A DNA stretch of 64,000 bases from Ventricola sp036297385 (GCA_036297385.1 JAXJLD010000133.1:28127-92126), one strand, 5' to 3'. Shown: positions 34,348 to 43,927, counted from the stretch's first letter. A program made the numbers and translations. Notes: a model not told the origin generated them from the letters alone.

Positions 34348-36036
34348 TTGTCACAGCAAGTTATTGACGGGTTGCTTCTGAAAGAGATGATTATCGCGGG
34401 AGCAAACCTGCTTGAACAGAACCGTGAAGCGATTGACGCGCTGAACGTGTTCCCTGTGCCGGACGGCGACACGGGTACCAATATGTCCCTAACGATGAAA
34501 TCCACGGTGAAGGAAATCGCGGCGCAGGACGATGCCAGCGCGGCCAAGATGGCGGGTCTTGCGGCGCGCGGTGCGCTCAAGGGTGCGCGCGGCAACTCCG
34601 GCGTGATCCTGTCCCAGATTCTGCGCGGCTTCTCCCGCGGCATCGAGGGGTGCGATACCATCGACGCGGAGACGTTTGCCAAGGGCCTGCGCGCCGGTGC
34701 GGACACCGCGTACAAGGCGGTCATGAAGCCCAAGGAGGGCACTATCCTGACCGTTATCCGTGTCATTGCGGAGGATGCGCAGCGCTATGTGGCCAAAAAG
34801 CCGCGCACGGTCGCGGAACTGATGGACAAGATGATCCGCAGCGGCGAGGCCATTTTGGAAAAGACACCGGATATGCTGCCTGCGCTCAAGCAGGCGGGCG
34901 TGGTGGACTCCGGCGGACAGGGCCTGCTGACGGTGTTCAAGGGCTGGCGTGCGGCGTACAACGGCGAGAAGATCGAGGAGACGGCCGCCGGTGTGGGCAA
35001 TGCCGCGACGTTTGAGTTTGAGGACGATCACGAGTCGCTGGAGGAGCTGACGTTCAAGTACTGCACGGAGTTCGTGATTCAGGACATGAACGAGGGCGTG
35101 ACCGAGGACGACATCAACAAGTTCCGCACGCGTCTGGGCCGCATTGGCGACTGCGTCGTGTGCGTGGGCGACTTCGAGTTCGTGAAGGTTCACGTTCATA
35201 CCAACGATCCGGGCAAGGCCATTCAGTGGGCGTGCGCGATGGGCGATCTGGTGAACCTCAAGATCGACAACATGGCGGAGGAGCGCCGCGAGCGCATGGC
35301 CAAGGCGGAAGCTGCGCAGAAGGAAGCGGAGGCCAAGCGCCGGCAGGAGGCTGCGGACAAGGCGGAAGAGCCGAAGAAGGCCTATGGCATGGTGGCTGTG
35401 TCGCTGGGCGAGGGCTTCTCCAGCATCTTCACCGATCTGGGCGTGGATCACATCGTCGAGGGCGGTCAGACCATGAACCCGAGCATCGAGGATATTCTGG
35501 ATGCGATTCATGGCGTGGGCGCGGAGAATGTCATCGTGCTGCCCAATAACTCCAACGTCATTCTGGCGGCTTCGCAGGCTGCGGAACTGGCGGATGATGT
35601 GAACGTCATCGTGCTGCCGACCAAGAATGTGGCCATGGGCATCGGTGCGGTGATTGCGTTCAACGCGGAGGCTGACCCGGAGGAGAACCGCGAGGAGATG
35701 ACCGCCGCAGCCGAGCACGTCAAGACCGGACAGATCACCTTCGCTGTGCGTGATACCGTGTTTGAGGACAAGGAGATCAAGGAAGGCGACATCATCGGCA
35801 TCCACAATGGCCGTATTGAGACCGTGGGTCGGGATATCCACGATATCGCGGTGGATCTTGTGGGCCATGTCGTGGAGGAGGGAGACTCCCTCATCACCAT
35901 CTACTACGGTCAGGATACTGCGCAGGAGGATGCGCAGGCGCTGGGCGCTGAGGTATCGGATCTTTTCCCCGATCTGGACGTGGAGGTGCAGTATGGTGGA
36001 CAGCCGCTGTACTATTACCTGATTTCCGCAGAATAA
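34348..36036 (+). CDS. FakA/DAK2-domain fatty-acid kinase-like protein (YloV)
   Basis: The 562-residue protein has an N-terminal DhaL/DAK2 ATP-binding domain (FPVPDGDTGTNMSLTM, ARGALKGARGNSGVILSQI), a middle domain (about 220-330) with a charged linker, and a C-terminal DegV-like/DAK-phosphatase domain (about 345-560). FakA phosphorylates fatty acids presented by FakB proteins for phospholipid synthesis. No FakB (DegV) gene is in this window. The start is TTG 34348 with GGAGG upstream. Confidence 0.92.
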   Translation: MSQQVIDGLLLKEMIIAGANLLEQNREAIDALNVFPVPDGDTGTNMSLTMKSTVKEIAAQDDASAAKMAGLAARGALKGARGNSGVILSQILRGFSRGIEGCDTIDAETFAKGLRAGADTAYKAVMKPKEGTILTVIRVIAEDAQRYVAKKPRTVAELMDKMIRSGEAILEKTPDMLPALKQAGVVDSGGQGLLTVFKGWRAAYNGEKIEETAAGVGNAATFEFEDDHESLEELTFKYCTEFVIQDMNEGVTEDDINKFRTRLGRIGDCVVCVGDFEFVKVHVHTNDPGKAIQWACAMGDLVNLKIDNMAEERRERMAKAEAAQKEAEAKRRQEAADKAEEPKKAYGMVAVSLGEGFSSIFTDLGVDHIVEGGQTMNPSIEDILDAIHGVGAENVIVLPNNSNVILAASQAAELADDVNVIVLPTKNVAMGIGAVIAFNAEADPEENREEMTAAAEHVKTGQITFAVRDTVFEDKEIKEGDIIGIHNGRIETVGRDIHDIAVDLVGHVVEEGDSLITIYYGQDTAQEDAQALGAEVSDLFPDLDVEVQYGGQPLYYYLISAE

Positions 36037-36106
36037 GACAATATGCTGCCGCGCCGGTTTCGGCGCGGCTTTTCTCATAGAATCGGAAAGAGGAGGGCTG
36101 AACAGC

Positions 36107-38104
36107 GTGCGGGCATTAGCAGATATCAAAGGCTTTGGCCCCAAGCGGCTGGAAGCGCTGGAAAAGCGCGGCGTGACGACGGCACAGGACCTGCTGGATC
36201 GCCTGCCCACGGGCTATCGGGATACGACGCACCCGCTCTCTCCAGCACAGATGACGGAGGGGCGCGAGGGATGCTTCGCAGGCTTTATCGCGGGGAAACC
36301 GCTTCTGCACCGCGCACGGGGGATGCAATGGGTTTCGGCTACGGTTGCAGATGAGTTTGGACGCGTGCGGTGTATGTGGTTCAATCAGCCGTGGATGAAG
36401 GATAAGCTGTTTGACACGCAGCGTGTGGTGCTGTATGGCCGCTGTGTGCGTAAAAAGAGCGGCCTGTTCGTCATCAATCCCACGATGGAGGAGCCGGGCA
36501 GCATCATTCCGGTCTATGCGCCGGTGCCGGGTGTTGGGCAAAAGCCGCTGCGTGACGCGGTGAAGCTGCTGCTGGAGGAGTACGATGCAGAGGATGATCT
36601 GCCTGCATCGTTTGTGCAGCGTCATCATCTGATGGGCAGGCGGGAGGCGCTGACTGAGGCGCATTTTCCAACAGGCATGGAAGCGCTGGCCAGCGCCAAG
36701 GAACGCTTGTCCTTTGAAGAGCTGCTGCTGTTTCAGGCTGGCATTGCAGGGGAAGCAGGGGCGCGTCGACCTGCTCAGCCGCTGGACGTGCAGGAGGAAT
36801 GGATTGAAACATTCTTCGCTTCGCTTTCGTTTGCACCGACTGGGGCGCAGCGCCGCGCGGTGGGGGAGATTGCGGCGGATCTGCGCAGGCCGCAGGCGAT
36901 GGCGCGGATGGTACAGGGCGACGTGGGCTGCGGCAAAACGATGATTGCGTTCTGCGCACTGTACCTGTGCGCGCGTGCTGGCGGTCAGGGTGCGCTGATG
37001 GCGCCTACGGAGATCCTTGCCGGGCAGCATTTCCGAAGCGCGGTGGAGATGCTCTCGCCGCTGGGCGTGACCTGCGGCCTTGTCACGGGCAAGATGACGG
37101 CGGCAGAAAAGCGGCGCGCACGCGAGGCGATTGCTTCGGGCGAGTGGCAGGTGGTAATCGGCACGCACGCGCTTGTCTCCGAGGGCGTGGCGTTTGCTGC
37201 GCTGCGTTTGGCCATTACCGACGAACAGCACCGGTTTGGCGTGCGCCACCGCACCATGCTGGAGGGCAAGGGATTTTCGCCGCACGTCATGGTGATGAGC
37301 GCTACGCCCATCCCGCGTTCGCTGTCGCTGGTGCTGTACGGCGATCTTGACCTGTCGGTAATCGACGAACTGCCGCCGGGCAGAACCCCTGTTCAGACAC
37401 GCATTGTGCCGGAGGAGAAGCGGGAAGGGCTGTACGGATTCATCCGCGCGGAGGCGGCAAAGGGGTTTCAAACCTATGTCGTCTGCCCGTTGGTGGGCGA
37501 GGAGGAGATGGATGACCCGGAGGTGCGCAGTGCGGCGCAGGTGTGCCGCGAGCTGACGCAGGAACTTGCGCCGCTTTCTGTGGCGCTGATTCACGGCAGG
37601 ATGAACAAGCGGGAGAAGGAAGAGACGCTGGAGCGCTTTTATGCGGGCGAAATCCATGTGCTGGTGGCAACGACGGTCATTGAGGTCGGCGTGAACGTGC
37701 CGCGCGCAACGGTCATGGTGATCGAGGGGGCAGAGCGGTTTGGCTTGGCGCAGCTCCATCAGCTTCGAGGCCGTGTGGGGCGCGGCGCACAGGAGAGCTG
37801 GTGCTTTCTGATGGCGCAGCCAAACGAGCGCCTGCGGACGCTTGTGGCCACCAATGATGGATTTGTCGTCGCACAGAAGGACTTGGAGCTGCGGGGGGCA
37901 GGCGAATTTTTTGGCACGCGCCAGCATGGCGAGCCACAGATGCCGGCGCTGATGTTGGCAAGCGACGCGAAGCTGCTTGCCCGGACACGCGAAGCTTTTC
38001 TGGAAATATCCAAAAATCCTGTATATAACGAAGAACGTGTGCAGATTATGCGGATGGCAGAATATAAATTTCACAAATCGGGCGCATATTTCGCCAGAAA
38101 TTAA
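36107..38104 (+). CDS. recG: ATP-dependent DNA helicase RecG
   Basis: The 665-residue superfamily 2 helicase rescues stalled forks by branch migration. The N-terminal part carries an OB wedge domain (about 50-150). The motor shows Walker A GDVGCGKT (about 271-278), motif II DEQHRFGV (about 372), motif III MSATPIPRS, and VIEVGVNVPRAT and QLRGRVGRG in the second half. GTG 36107 follows GAGGAGGG. As in many Bacillota it follows the asp23-fakA pair; the sdaAB/sdaAA genes found between them in Bacillus are absent. Confidence 0.95.
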   Translation: MRALADIKGFGPKRLEALEKRGVTTAQDLLDRLPTGYRDTTHPLSPAQMTEGREGCFAGFIAGKPLLHRARGMQWVSATVADEFGRVRCMWFNQPWMKDKLFDTQRVVLYGRCVRKKSGLFVINPTMEEPGSIIPVYAPVPGVGQKPLRDAVKLLLEEYDAEDDLPASFVQRHHLMGRREALTEAHFPTGMEALASAKERLSFEELLLFQAGIAGEAGARRPAQPLDVQEEWIETFFASLSFAPTGAQRRAVGEIAADLRRPQAMARMVQGDVGCGKTMIAFCALYLCARAGGQGALMAPTEILAGQHFRSAVEMLSPLGVTCGLVTGKMTAAEKRRAREAIASGEWQVVIGTHALVSEGVAFAALRLAITDEQHRFGVRHRTMLEGKGFSPHVMVMSATPIPRSLSLVLYGDLDLSVIDELPPGRTPVQTRIVPEEKREGLYGFIRAEAAKGFQTYVVCPLVGEEEMDDPEVRSAAQVCRELTQELAPLSVALIHGRMNKREKEETLERFYAGEIHVLVATTVIEVGVNVPRATVMVIEGAERFGLAQLHQLRGRVGRGAQESWCFLMAQPNERLRTLVATNDGFVVAQKDLELRGAGEFFGTRQHGEPQMPALMLASDAKLLARTREAFLEISKNPVYNEERVQIMRMAEYKFHKSGAYFARN

Positions 38105-38215
38105 CCGAATTGATAGATTGGTAACATATAAAGAAACGCCGACCGGTACGTTCAATTTGAAATGATGAATAGTCGGAATAAGCGGAAATATATGTGCAAA
38201 AATGACGGAAAAAGA

Positions 38216-38244
38216 TTGCCAAAAGCAGGGAAAAGACGTATAAT
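38216..38244 (+). promoter_or_regulatory. Promoter of ppdK
   Basis: TTGCCA (38216-38221) and TATAAT (38239-38244), 17 bases apart. Transcription would begin about 100 bases before the start codon. Confidence 0.78.
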
Positions 38245-38292
38245 TATTGATGTGCGACCCTGTTTATTGGGATTGCCCTCAAAAGACGTTTA

Positions 38293-38320
38293 CCTGCATT
38301 TCCAGCGATGGAATTGCAGG
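38293..38320 (+). promoter_or_regulatory. Leader hairpin of ppdK
   Basis: A 12-bp stem with one T-T mismatch (38293-38304 with 38309-38320) is closed by a GCGA (GNRA-type) tetraloop, 32 bases before the ppdK start. No T-run follows, so it is a leader structure rather than a terminator; function unknown. Confidence 0.6.
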
Positions 38321-38352
38321 AATTATTCACTTTATAAGGAGGACTAGGCAGC

Positions 38353-40980
38353 ATGAAGTACGTTTACCTCTTCAAGGAAGGCGATGCCAGCATGCGCAAT
38401 ACGCTCGGCGGCAAGGGCGCAAACCTCGCGGAGATGACCAAGATTGGTCTCCCGGTTCCGCAGGGTTTCACCATTTCCACCGAGGCTTGCACGAAGTACT
38501 ATGAGGATGGCCGTCGCATCAACGATGAGATTCAGGCCGAAATCATGGAGAACATCGCCAAGATGGAGGAAATCACCGGCAAGAAGTTCGGTGATCTGGA
38601 GAACCCGCTCCTGGTTTCCGTTCGCTCTGGCGCACGTGCGTCCATGCCTGGCATGATGGATACCATCCTGAATCTGGGATTGAACGAGGAAGTTGTGAAC
38701 GTCATGGCGACCAAGTCCGGCAATCCGCGCTGGGCGTGGGACTGCTATCGCCGCTTCATCCAGATGTACTCCGACGTCGTCATGGAGGTGGGCAAGAAGT
38801 ACTTTGAAAAGCTCATCGACGAGATGAAGGAGAAGAAGGGCGTTACGCAGGACGTGGATCTGACGGCAGAGGATCTCAAGGAGCTGTGCGCCCAGTTCAA
38901 GGCGGAGTACAAGAGCAAGCTCGGCACGGACTTCCCGTCCGATCCGAAGGAGCAGCTCTTTGGCGCGATCAAGGCCGTGTTCCGTTCTTGGGACAACCCG
39001 CGTGCCAACATCTACCGCATGGATCACGATATCCCGTACTCCTGGGGCACGGCTGTCAACGTCCAGATGATGGCGTTTGGCAACATGGGCGATACCTCCG
39101 GCACGGGCGTGGCCTTCACCCGCAATCCGGCGACCGGCAAAAAGGGCCTGATTGGCGAATTCCTGATGAATGCGCAGGGCGAGGACGTCGTGGCTGGCGT
39201 GCGCACCCCGATGCCCATCGAGAAGATGAAGGAGGTGCTGCCGGAGGTTTACGAGCAGTTCCTCACGATCTGCAAGACGCTGGAGAACCACTATCGCGAT
39301 ATGCAGGATATGGAGTTCACCATCGAGGATAAGAAGCTCTATATGCTCCAGACCCGCAACGGCAAGCGTACCGCCGCTGCTGCCATCAAGATCGCCTGCG
39401 ACCTGATCGACGAAGGCATGATTTCCGAGGAAGAGGCGCTGATGCAGATTGACGCCAAGAGCCTCGATATGCTGCTGCACCCGACGTTCGATCCGGCGGC
39501 GCTCAAGAAGGCCGAGGCCATCTCCAAGGGCATTGCGGCATCCCCGGGCGCTGCGGCGGGCACCATCGTCTTCACCGCTGAGGATGCTGTGGAGCATGGC
39601 AAGAAGGGCGAGAAGGTCATTCTCGTTCGTCTGGAGACCTCTCCGGAGGACATCGAGGGCATGAAGTACGCGCAGGGCATCCTGACTGTGCGCGGCGGAC
39701 AGACCTCGCACGCGGCGGTTGTGGCGCGCGGCATGGGTACCTGCTGCGTTTCCGGCTGCGGCGAGATCAAGATGGACGAGGAGAACAAGCGCTTTACCCT
39801 CAAGGGCAAGGTGTTTACCGAGGGCGATGTGCTGTCGCTGGACGGCTCCACCGGCAACATCTATGATTGCCTGATTCCGACCGTGCCGGCTGACCCGAAC
39901 AGCGGATATTTCGGCCGCATCATGGCGCTGGCGGACAAGTACAAGAAGCTCGCCGTGCGCACCAACGCCGATTCCCCGGCGGATGCGAAGCAGGCGGTTG
40001 CTTTCGGCGCACAGGGCATTGGCCTGTGCCGCACCGAGCATATGTTCTTTGAGGCCGACCGCATCGGCGCGTTCCGCGAGATGATCTGCGCGGAGAACGT
40101 TGAAGAGCGCGAGGCGGCTCTGCAGAAGATTGAGCCGATGCAGCAGAAGGACTTTGAGGGCCTGTTCGAGGCGCTGGAGGGCTATCCGGTCTGCATCCGC
40201 TTCCTCGATCCGCCGCTGCATGAGTTCGTGCCGACCGATGAAAATGACATCAAGGCGCTGGCTGAGGCGCAGGGCAAGTCTGTGGCGTACATCAAGCAGG
40301 CCATCAGCGACCTGCATGAGTTCAACCCGATGATGGGTCATCGCGGCTGCCGTCTGTCCGTTACCTATCCGGAGATTGCCAAGATGCAGACCAACGCGGT
40401 CATCAAGGCGGCGATCGCCGTTCAGGCGCGCCATGCGGATTGGAACATCGTGCCGGAAATCATGATCCCGCTGGTTGGTGACATCAAGGAGCTGAAGTTC
40501 GTCAAGGATGTCGTTGTCAAGACGGCGGATGAGCTGATTGCGGCGGCGGGCGTCACCCTCAAGTATGAGGTTGGCACCATGATCGAGATCCCGCGTGCGG
40601 CGCTGACGGCGGATGAGCTGGCCACCGAGGCCGAGTTCTTCTGCTTCGGCACCAACGATCTGACCCAGATGACCTTTGGCTTCAGCCGCGACGACGCGGG
40701 CAAGTTCCTGCCGGCGTACTACACGGGCAAGATCTACGAGTCTGATCCGTTTGCGCGTCTGGATACCGTCGGTGTGGGCAAGCTGATGGAGATGGCTGTG
40801 AAGATGGGCAAGGCGACGCGCCCGGACATCCACTGCGGCATCTGCGGTGAGCATGGCGGCGATCCGTCCTCCATCGAGTTCTGTCACAAGATTGGCCTCA
40901 ACTATGTGTCCTGCTCGCCGTTCCGCGTGCCGATTGCCCGCCTGAGCGCTGCGCAGGCTGCGATCAAGGACAAGAAGTAA
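38353..40980 (+). CDS. ppdK: Pyruvate, phosphate dikinase
   Basis: The 875-residue enzyme interconverts pyruvate, ATP and phosphate with PEP, AMP and diphosphate. The ATP-grasp domain fills the first 340 residues (FKEGDASMRNTLGGKGANL at the start). The swivelling phosphohistidine domain has GGQTSHAAVVARGMG with His453. The C-terminal TIM barrel holds the PEP site (GLCRTEHMFF, FCFGTNDLTQMTFGFSRDD, catalytic Cys in HCGICGEHGG). Anaerobic gut Clostridia use it in glycolysis as well as PEP supply. AAGGAGG is before ATG 38353. It forms its own unit with promoter and terminator. Confidence 0.97.
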   Translation: MKYVYLFKEGDASMRNTLGGKGANLAEMTKIGLPVPQGFTISTEACTKYYEDGRRINDEIQAEIMENIAKMEEITGKKFGDLENPLLVSVRSGARASMPGMMDTILNLGLNEEVVNVMATKSGNPRWAWDCYRRFIQMYSDVVMEVGKKYFEKLIDEMKEKKGVTQDVDLTAEDLKELCAQFKAEYKSKLGTDFPSDPKEQLFGAIKAVFRSWDNPRANIYRMDHDIPYSWGTAVNVQMMAFGNMGDTSGTGVAFTRNPATGKKGLIGEFLMNAQGEDVVAGVRTPMPIEKMKEVLPEVYEQFLTICKTLENHYRDMQDMEFTIEDKKLYMLQTRNGKRTAAAAIKIACDLIDEGMISEEEALMQIDAKSLDMLLHPTFDPAALKKAEAISKGIAASPGAAAGTIVFTAEDAVEHGKKGEKVILVRLETSPEDIEGMKYAQGILTVRGGQTSHAAVVARGMGTCCVSGCGEIKMDEENKRFTLKGKVFTEGDVLSLDGSTGNIYDCLIPTVPADPNSGYFGRIMALADKYKKLAVRTNADSPADAKQAVAFGAQGIGLCRTEHMFFEADRIGAFREMICAENVEEREAALQKIEPMQQKDFEGLFEALEGYPVCIRFLDPPLHEFVPTDENDIKALAEAQGKSVAYIKQAISDLHEFNPMMGHRGCRLSVTYPEIAKMQTNAVIKAAIAVQARHADWNIVPEIMIPLVGDIKELKFVKDVVVKTADELIAAAGVTLKYEVGTMIEIPRAALTADELATEAEFFCFGTNDLTQMTFGFSRDDAGKFLPAYYTGKIYESDPFARLDTVGVGKLMEMAVKMGKATRPDIHCGICGEHGGDPSSIEFCHKIGLNYVSCSPFRVPIARLSAAQAAIKDKK

Positions 40981-40994
40981 TTTCTGCGCTTTCT

Positions 40995-41022
40995 CCCCGA
41001 TCCGAAAGGGTCGGGGATTTTT
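40995..41022 (+). terminator. Intrinsic terminator after ppdK
   Basis: Stem 40995-41003 with 41008-41016 (one G-U pair), GAAA tetraloop, then ATTTTT. Confidence 0.92.
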
Positions 41023-41054
41023 GTACATTGCCTCTTTCTCTTTCGCAGATTTTG

Positions 41055-41063
41055 TGGTATAAT
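41055..41063 (+). promoter_or_regulatory. Extended -10 promoter for the following gene
   Basis: TG-G-TATAAT at 41055-41063 with no good -35; about 120 bases before the start codon. Confidence 0.5.
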
Positions 41064-41184
41064 GTCGTTTGTAAATTTGTATAAAGATCAACAGATGACG
41101 AAACAACGCGCATTTCGCAGGAAAGGGCAGGGCTGTTTCGTCTGTTTTGTGTGATGTGAATGAGAGTTTATAGGAGGCGGTATC

Positions 41185-42387
41185 GTGCGATCGAACAGGC
41201 CGAGCTATGCCAGTGCGCCTGCCAGTTCATCCAAAGCGCTGGATCAAAAGCCTAGACCCAAGCGCTCAAAGCGGGAGTGGAATCAGCTTCTTCTGCTGCT
41301 GTTCTTTGTTGTGTTGCCCATCTTTGGGCTGCTGGCCATCTTTTTCCAGCCCATTCGCTGGGTGTTCATGCTGCTGACGGTGGGATGTCTGGCGCTGATG
41401 TGGCTTGTTCATGCGTTTCTGTTCCCGGGGCGCATGATTCTGACAGCCGTTTATGGTCTGCTGATGATTTTTACGTTGGTGACGGCGCTCAATACGCAGG
41501 GCAGCAGCAAACTGCCGCAGACAAATGTTCCGTTTCCTCCGACCAATACGGTACAGCCCGTTGTGCAGCCGGTGCAGACCCCGATGATCGGGTATGACGT
41601 GCAGGGCTATACCGATCCATTTGCCGGAGGTTCCGATGGACTCGATGCGCAGCGCAGCTCTGTAGATGCGATGGGCTACGTCGATCCGTTTGCGGATGTG
41701 CAGGGCGTGGGCATGGCCGGTGGCAGCGAGGATCAGTCCAATCAGGACATGGGCGTTTCGGACGCAGGCTCGACGGCCTATGTGCCGGATGTGAAGTCCG
41801 ACGCGGAGATTGCGCTGGAAAACTTCATGGAGAAGTGGCGCAAGGGCATCATTGCTGACATGGTGGCGTACACGCCGCCGAGCTGGCGCAGCGCACAGGC
41901 GGATTCTGCCCAGCAGCAGCTTTTCTGGAAGTTTGCCAATAAGCCGCTTCAGGATTGGCGGCAGATGTCTGCACCGACCGGCACAAACGACAGCACAGCG
42001 CGCACGATTGCTGTGGAGGCGGATATCAGCTATGGCGGCGAGGTGCGTACCTACGCTTATGATGCGATTGCGCTGAACGAAGAGGGCGGTTGGTATATTG
42101 ATCCCAGCTCGCTTTCCAATGGCATTTTGCAGGTTCCGTCCACACCGACGCCCGATCCCAATGCGACGCCTGTGCCGACGCCGACGCCGTCGCCTACGCC
42201 TACACCGGGTCCCAAGACCAAGCTCTACTACAATAAGGACGGCGGAAGGTATTACCATGCCGATCCTGAGTGCCCGAGCGTGGATAAGGAGTACCTGCCG
42301 CTGGCCAGCTTTACCTATGGCAGCCTGAATAAGAAGCCGTATACGGCGCTCAAGCCATGCACAAAGTGTAATCCGCCTACGAGATAA
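41185..42387 (+). CDS. Membrane protein with Pro-rich linker and C-terminal Cys motif, unknown function
   Basis: The 400-residue protein is not a family I recognise. Residues 1-32 are basic. Three or four TM helices follow (about 33-103). A Pro/Gln/Thr region carries two GY(T/V)DPFA repeats (about 135-173). A folded domain lies at about 205-310 (IALENFMEKWRKGIIADMVAYT, resembling small DUF-type stress domains). A Pro-Thr linker (about 318-350) leads to a C-terminal unit with YHADPECPSV and KPCTKC, which resembles the Cys-rich end units seen on Ada-like or surface proteins. GTG 41185 follows TAGGAGG. A terminator follows. Confidence 0.7.
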   Translation: MRSNRPSYASAPASSSKALDQKPRPKRSKREWNQLLLLLFFVVLPIFGLLAIFFQPIRWVFMLLTVGCLALMWLVHAFLFPGRMILTAVYGLLMIFTLVTALNTQGSSKLPQTNVPFPPTNTVQPVVQPVQTPMIGYDVQGYTDPFAGGSDGLDAQRSSVDAMGYVDPFADVQGVGMAGGSEDQSNQDMGVSDAGSTAYVPDVKSDAEIALENFMEKWRKGIIADMVAYTPPSWRSAQADSAQQQLFWKFANKPLQDWRQMSAPTGTNDSTARTIAVEADISYGGEVRTYAYDAIALNEEGGWYIDPSSLSNGILQVPSTPTPDPNATPVPTPTPSPTPTPGPKTKLYYNKDGGRYYHADPECPSVDKEYLPLASFTYGSLNKKPYTALKPCTKCNPPTR

Positions 42388-42449
42388 GGCGAAAGCTCAG
42401 AAAAGAAAAAGCCCTGCGCGAGAGATCGTGCGGGGCATCAGACAGGAAA

Positions 42450-42485
42450 CCCTCCGTGTGTATTTCAACCATACGGAGGGTTTTT
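42450..42485 (+). terminator. Intrinsic terminator between convergent genes
   Basis: Stem 42450-42457 with 42473-42480, then TTTTT. It ends the membrane-protein gene; the XRE gene approaches from the other side. Confidence 0.88.
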
Positions 42486-42574
42486 GCTGGTTCAGATGAT
42501 GCTCTGATCCAAATAGTCGTACGTTTTTCAGCGGTTCTACGCTGTGATGAGTGAATCATCTTTGCGATGAAGCC

Positions 42575-43009
42575 TCAATCATGCTCTTCAATATATTGCA
42601 ATACGATTTTATCGCTTTTTGTTTTCTTATACCACCCTATACAGATCATGGCGATTCCAATAAGAATGACCGCTGTTCTTGCAGATGAGTTTGGGGAAAA
42701 CAGACAAGAGATAATCAAACCGGTTCCAGTACCTGTAAAGAAATCCATAACGGATTTTTCGCGCTTGATGATTCCCATTGTTCTTTGCTTATCCATGGAT
42801 TGCACCATCTTTGTATCCTCCTTGAGTAGGGTGTCTAGGGAAATATTAAATTGATTGCTTATGCTTACGAGCACTTGCAGATCAGGATAGCTTTTTTCGT
42901 TTTCCCAATTTGAAACAGTTTGTCGAGTGACATGGAAGAGTTTTCCAAATTCTTCCTGTGTTAGTTTTCTTTCTTTGCGGATATTTAGAATTTGATTGCC
43001 AACCGTCAT
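42575..43009 (-). CDS. XRE-family regulator with C-terminal membrane helices
   Basis: The 144-residue protein has an N-terminal helix-turn-helix (residues about 5-60: RKERKLTQEEFGKLFHVTRQTVSNWENEKSYPDL), a short linker and two hydrophobic helices near the C-terminus (about 90-125). Such membrane-tethered XRE regulators are common in Bacillota, often next to the small membrane gene they control. The start is taken as ATG 43009 with AAAGGA upstream; TTG 43012 is an alternative. Codons here are visibly richer in A and T than in the neighbours, which suggests transfer from another host. Confidence 0.85.
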   Translation of the reverse strand: MTVGNQILNIRKERKLTQEEFGKLFHVTRQTVSNWENEKSYPDLQVLVSISNQFNISLDTLLKEDTKMVQSMDKQRTMGIIKREKSVMDFFTGTGTGLIISCLFSPNSSARTAVILIGIAMICIGWYKKTKSDKIVLQYIEEHD

Positions 43010-43238
43010 CAATCTCGTCCTTTCTCAGTGGTTATCTGATGGGATGCAACATCATTATCCATAAAACCGTGAAGAAAGTAAAGCAATAAACCACTTACAT
43101 TGGATGTGAAGCTGCGCAAAGAATCTTTGACAGGCACTTTTTCCATCAATATGGCTTTGTTGTTCTCGGGATGAGGATAGAATCAACCGGATTCCGGTAC
43201 TGATCTGCTATAAAAGCTCCGCTTGTTTTTTTCTGATA

Positions 43239-43268
43239 CCCGCGCTGCCAATATTGCGCGGGGCTTTT
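43239..43268 (+). terminator. Terminator-like hairpin in the gap between two regulators
   Basis: Stem 43239-43245 with 43256-43262, followed by GCTTTT. The gene it would end is not visible; the 43013-43341 gap holds no coding signal I can support. It may be a remnant. Confidence 0.4.
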
Positions 43269-43290
43269 GATATGCTCAACGGAGCGTTGA

Positions 43291-43319
43291 TTGCCATACG
43301 GTGGATTTTCTGCTATGCT
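43291..43319 (+). promoter_or_regulatory. Promoter of the frameshifted regulator gene
   Basis: TTGCCA (43291-43296) and TATGCT (43314-43319), 17 bases apart, 22 bases before the ATG. Confidence 0.55.
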
Positions 43320-43341
43320 TGTCAGGTGAGGAGGAGAACAT

Positions 43342-43927
43342 ATGGATGCTGTCAAGATAGGGGGCGCTGATTCGCAGGCTGCGCACGGCGCACGGCATGA
43401 CCCAGAGTATGTTGGCGGAGCGGCTGCACGTCAGCGAGCAGGCAATTTCCAAGTGGGAGCGGGCGCTGGGCTGTCCGGATGTGTCGCTGTTGGGTGCGCT
43501 GGCAGAGTGCCTAGAGGTGGATGTGCGCAGCTTGATGAGCGGTGAAATGAAGGAACGTGATACGGATGGAGGCAATATGAGAAGAATTCGGTTTTATGTA
43601 TGCCCGGTGTGCGGCAATGTGATTACTGCGACGGGCGAAGCACAGGTATCCTGCTGTGGACGGACGCTGGAGGCGATGCTGCCTGCTCCCTGTGATGAGG
43701 CGCATACCATTCGTGTCACCCCGATGGACGGAGAAATGCACATCGAATTTGCGCATGAGATGACCAAAGCGCATCATATTCGCTTCATTGCCTGCGTGGG
43801 CATGGAGCGTGTGCTGCTGGTGCGGCTGTACCCTGAGCAGGGAAGTGAACTGCGCGTGCCGGAGATGCCGCGCTGTACATACTATGTGGGATGCAGCCGG
43901 GATGGCTTGTTCACATACAGGGGATGA
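43342..43927 (+). pseudogene. XRE/zinc-ribbon regulator broken by a frameshift in a G-run
   Basis: ATG 43342 has a strong ribosome-binding site (GAGGAGGAG) and encodes MDAVKIG. At the five-G run 43360-43364 the frame is lost. If one G is removed, it continues as ALIRRLRTAHGMTQSMLAERL, a proper first HTH helix, through to the stop at 43925-43927 (about 194 residues). The downstream frame alone starts at ATG 43397, lacks helix 1 and has no ribosome-binding site. The rest is an HTH (VSEQAISKWERALGCPDVSLL), then a zinc-ribbon/desulfoferrodoxin-like domain (CPVCGN, CCGRTLE, and a His-containing core). It may be a real loss, slippage-controlled expression or a sequence error. Confidence 0.75.

Noticed and set aside
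41185..42387. Possible Ada-type DNA repair protein, from the C-terminal Cys pairs
   Set aside because: TM helices and a Pro-Thr spacer place the Cys unit away from a cytoplasmic repair role, and no methyltransferase domain is present.
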